Source of the DNA: Panonychus citri | Lineage: Eukaryota > Arthropoda > Arachnida > Trombidiformes > Tetranychidae | Reading direction: 5' to 3' | Assembly: GCF_014898815.1 (NCBI RefSeq) | Contig: NW_026515546.1 | Coordinates: 3,024,501 to 3,088,500 of the forward strand | DNA: 64,000 bases | Shown: positions 63,391 to 64,000 of the stretch, in pieces | Layout: every line of letters begins with the position of its first letter | Position numbering within the stretch: position 1 is the stretch's first letter | The notes under the pieces: model-generated | The model's input: the letters and a program-made list of their open reading frames with translations, nothing else | Told to the model about the DNA's origin: nothing | Databases searched by the model: none | Made by a program: the position numbers and the translations under genes

Positions 63391-63633
63391 TCCTTTGGGC
63401 ACTTTGGATCTTCTTTTTTTCTTTTTTTCTTCTTTTTCTTTTCCTTTATTCCATTTTTCTATTGTTAATTTTCACATACTCAAAGGGCAACTTACAAATC
63501 GTGTTGAACATTCTCGATTACAAATGAAAATTCTTGGTACAACACAATTAGCTAATGGTAGCGGTTAAACGGATAAGGTAATCGATCGGTTCTCGATCCA
63601 CTTTTGATCGTACAATTGGACAGTAACAATTTC
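63391..63633. repeat. Duplicated 3' flank, copy 1, with an internal deletion
   Basis: Continues copy 1. Positions 63391-63545 match the eIF3g 3' UTR (parent 56652-56806). The match then jumps to parent about 56955-57047, the 3' end of the convergent secreted-protein gene, including its stop region. About 150 bp of parent sequence is absent at the junction, where CACAA is shared on both sides. Confidence 0.8.
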
Positions 63634-64000
63634 GGTTAACAATTAATCCTCTGGACATTTTGACTCTTTTTTTGTGTTTTTCTTTTTCATCGTTCTTTTG
63701 TTTATTTTCACTCACACAAAGAGTAACTTATCAATCGTATTGAACATTTCAATTCTCAATTTCTCCGTTCCAGTAACTTCTCAATAATTGATACTCGCAT
63801 TTAAATCGGGATTTGAAACTGTTAAATTGGGAAATTGACAATATTTGGTTCACTTTCTTTAATTATCTTTGGTGATAGTTGTTCCCAAAACACTGAGCCT
63901 CGATTTATAACTTTCTTCGTTTTCTTTGGATCTAATTTACGATATTTCGATGGATTTTTTTATTCATCAAAATCTCTACCAAAAGAAGATGAAAATATAA
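63634..64000. repeat. Duplicated 3' flank, copy 2 (older), with pseudogene fragment
   Basis: A second, diverged copy of the same locus. Positions 63634-63831 resemble parent 56638-56860 (eIF3g stop codon and 3' UTR). Positions 63838-64000 resemble parent 57057-57218, coding sequence of the minus-strand secreted protein. Translated on the minus strand, the fragment keeps FGRDF, INRG and IIKESEPNI but has an in-frame TAA and many substitutions. The intervening parent segment of about 196 bp is missing. It runs off the window edge. Confidence 0.75.

Overview
This is eukaryotic nuclear DNA. It is AT-rich, with GT-AG introns and long stretches of low-complexity non-coding sequence: (GA)n, (GAT)n, TCATGA-type words and A/T runs. 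The gene set is a neuropeptide F receptor, a Beat-family immunoglobulin protein, an SLO2/KCNT channel, eIF3g and BolA3. Beat proteins point to an arthropod. A mite or other chelicerate would fit the style of the non-coding sequence, but that is inference. No bacterial, viral or intact transposon genes, no CRISPR array and no convincing tRNA were seen.

Layout, left to right. (1) Positions 1587-2560, minus: the first two coding exons of a neuropeptide F receptor-like GPCR, running off the left edge. (2) 8506-13994, minus: a two-exon leucine-rich-repeat transmembrane protein of about 695 aa. (3) 21247-26419, minus: three exons of a Beat-family protein, a signal peptide plus the first Ig domain; later exons were not found. 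(4) 26420-34973: gene desert. (5) 34974-35603, plus: an unrecognised single-pass membrane protein of 209 aa. (6) 36212-55252, plus: an SLO2/KCNT potassium channel resolved into 20 coding exons giving 1304 aa, with a second alternative first exon at 41529-41725. (7) 55743-56651, plus: single-exon eIF3g. (8) 56966-57469, minus: an unrecognised secreted protein convergent with eIF3g. (9) 59182-59745, minus: a two-exon Gly/His-rich secreted peptide with a TATA box. (10) 62310-62753, plus: BolA3. (11) 63011-64000: two tandem duplicated segments copied from the eIF3g/secreted-protein junction, one nearly identical and one decayed, running off the right edge.

The left two thirds is dominated by genes for neural surface and signalling proteins (NPF receptor, LRR protein, Beat, SLO2) with long introns. 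The right 9 kb holds compact genes: translation initiation (eIF3g), Fe-S cluster biogenesis (BolA3) and two small secreted proteins. There is no sign that these genes form a functional cluster. The observations most worth following up are the alternative SLO2 N-termini, the loss of the mammalian-type sodium-site residues in its RCK2 domain, the recent and older duplications at the right edge, the stacked hairpins at 18361-18440 and the dispersed GAACTTTTTT word.
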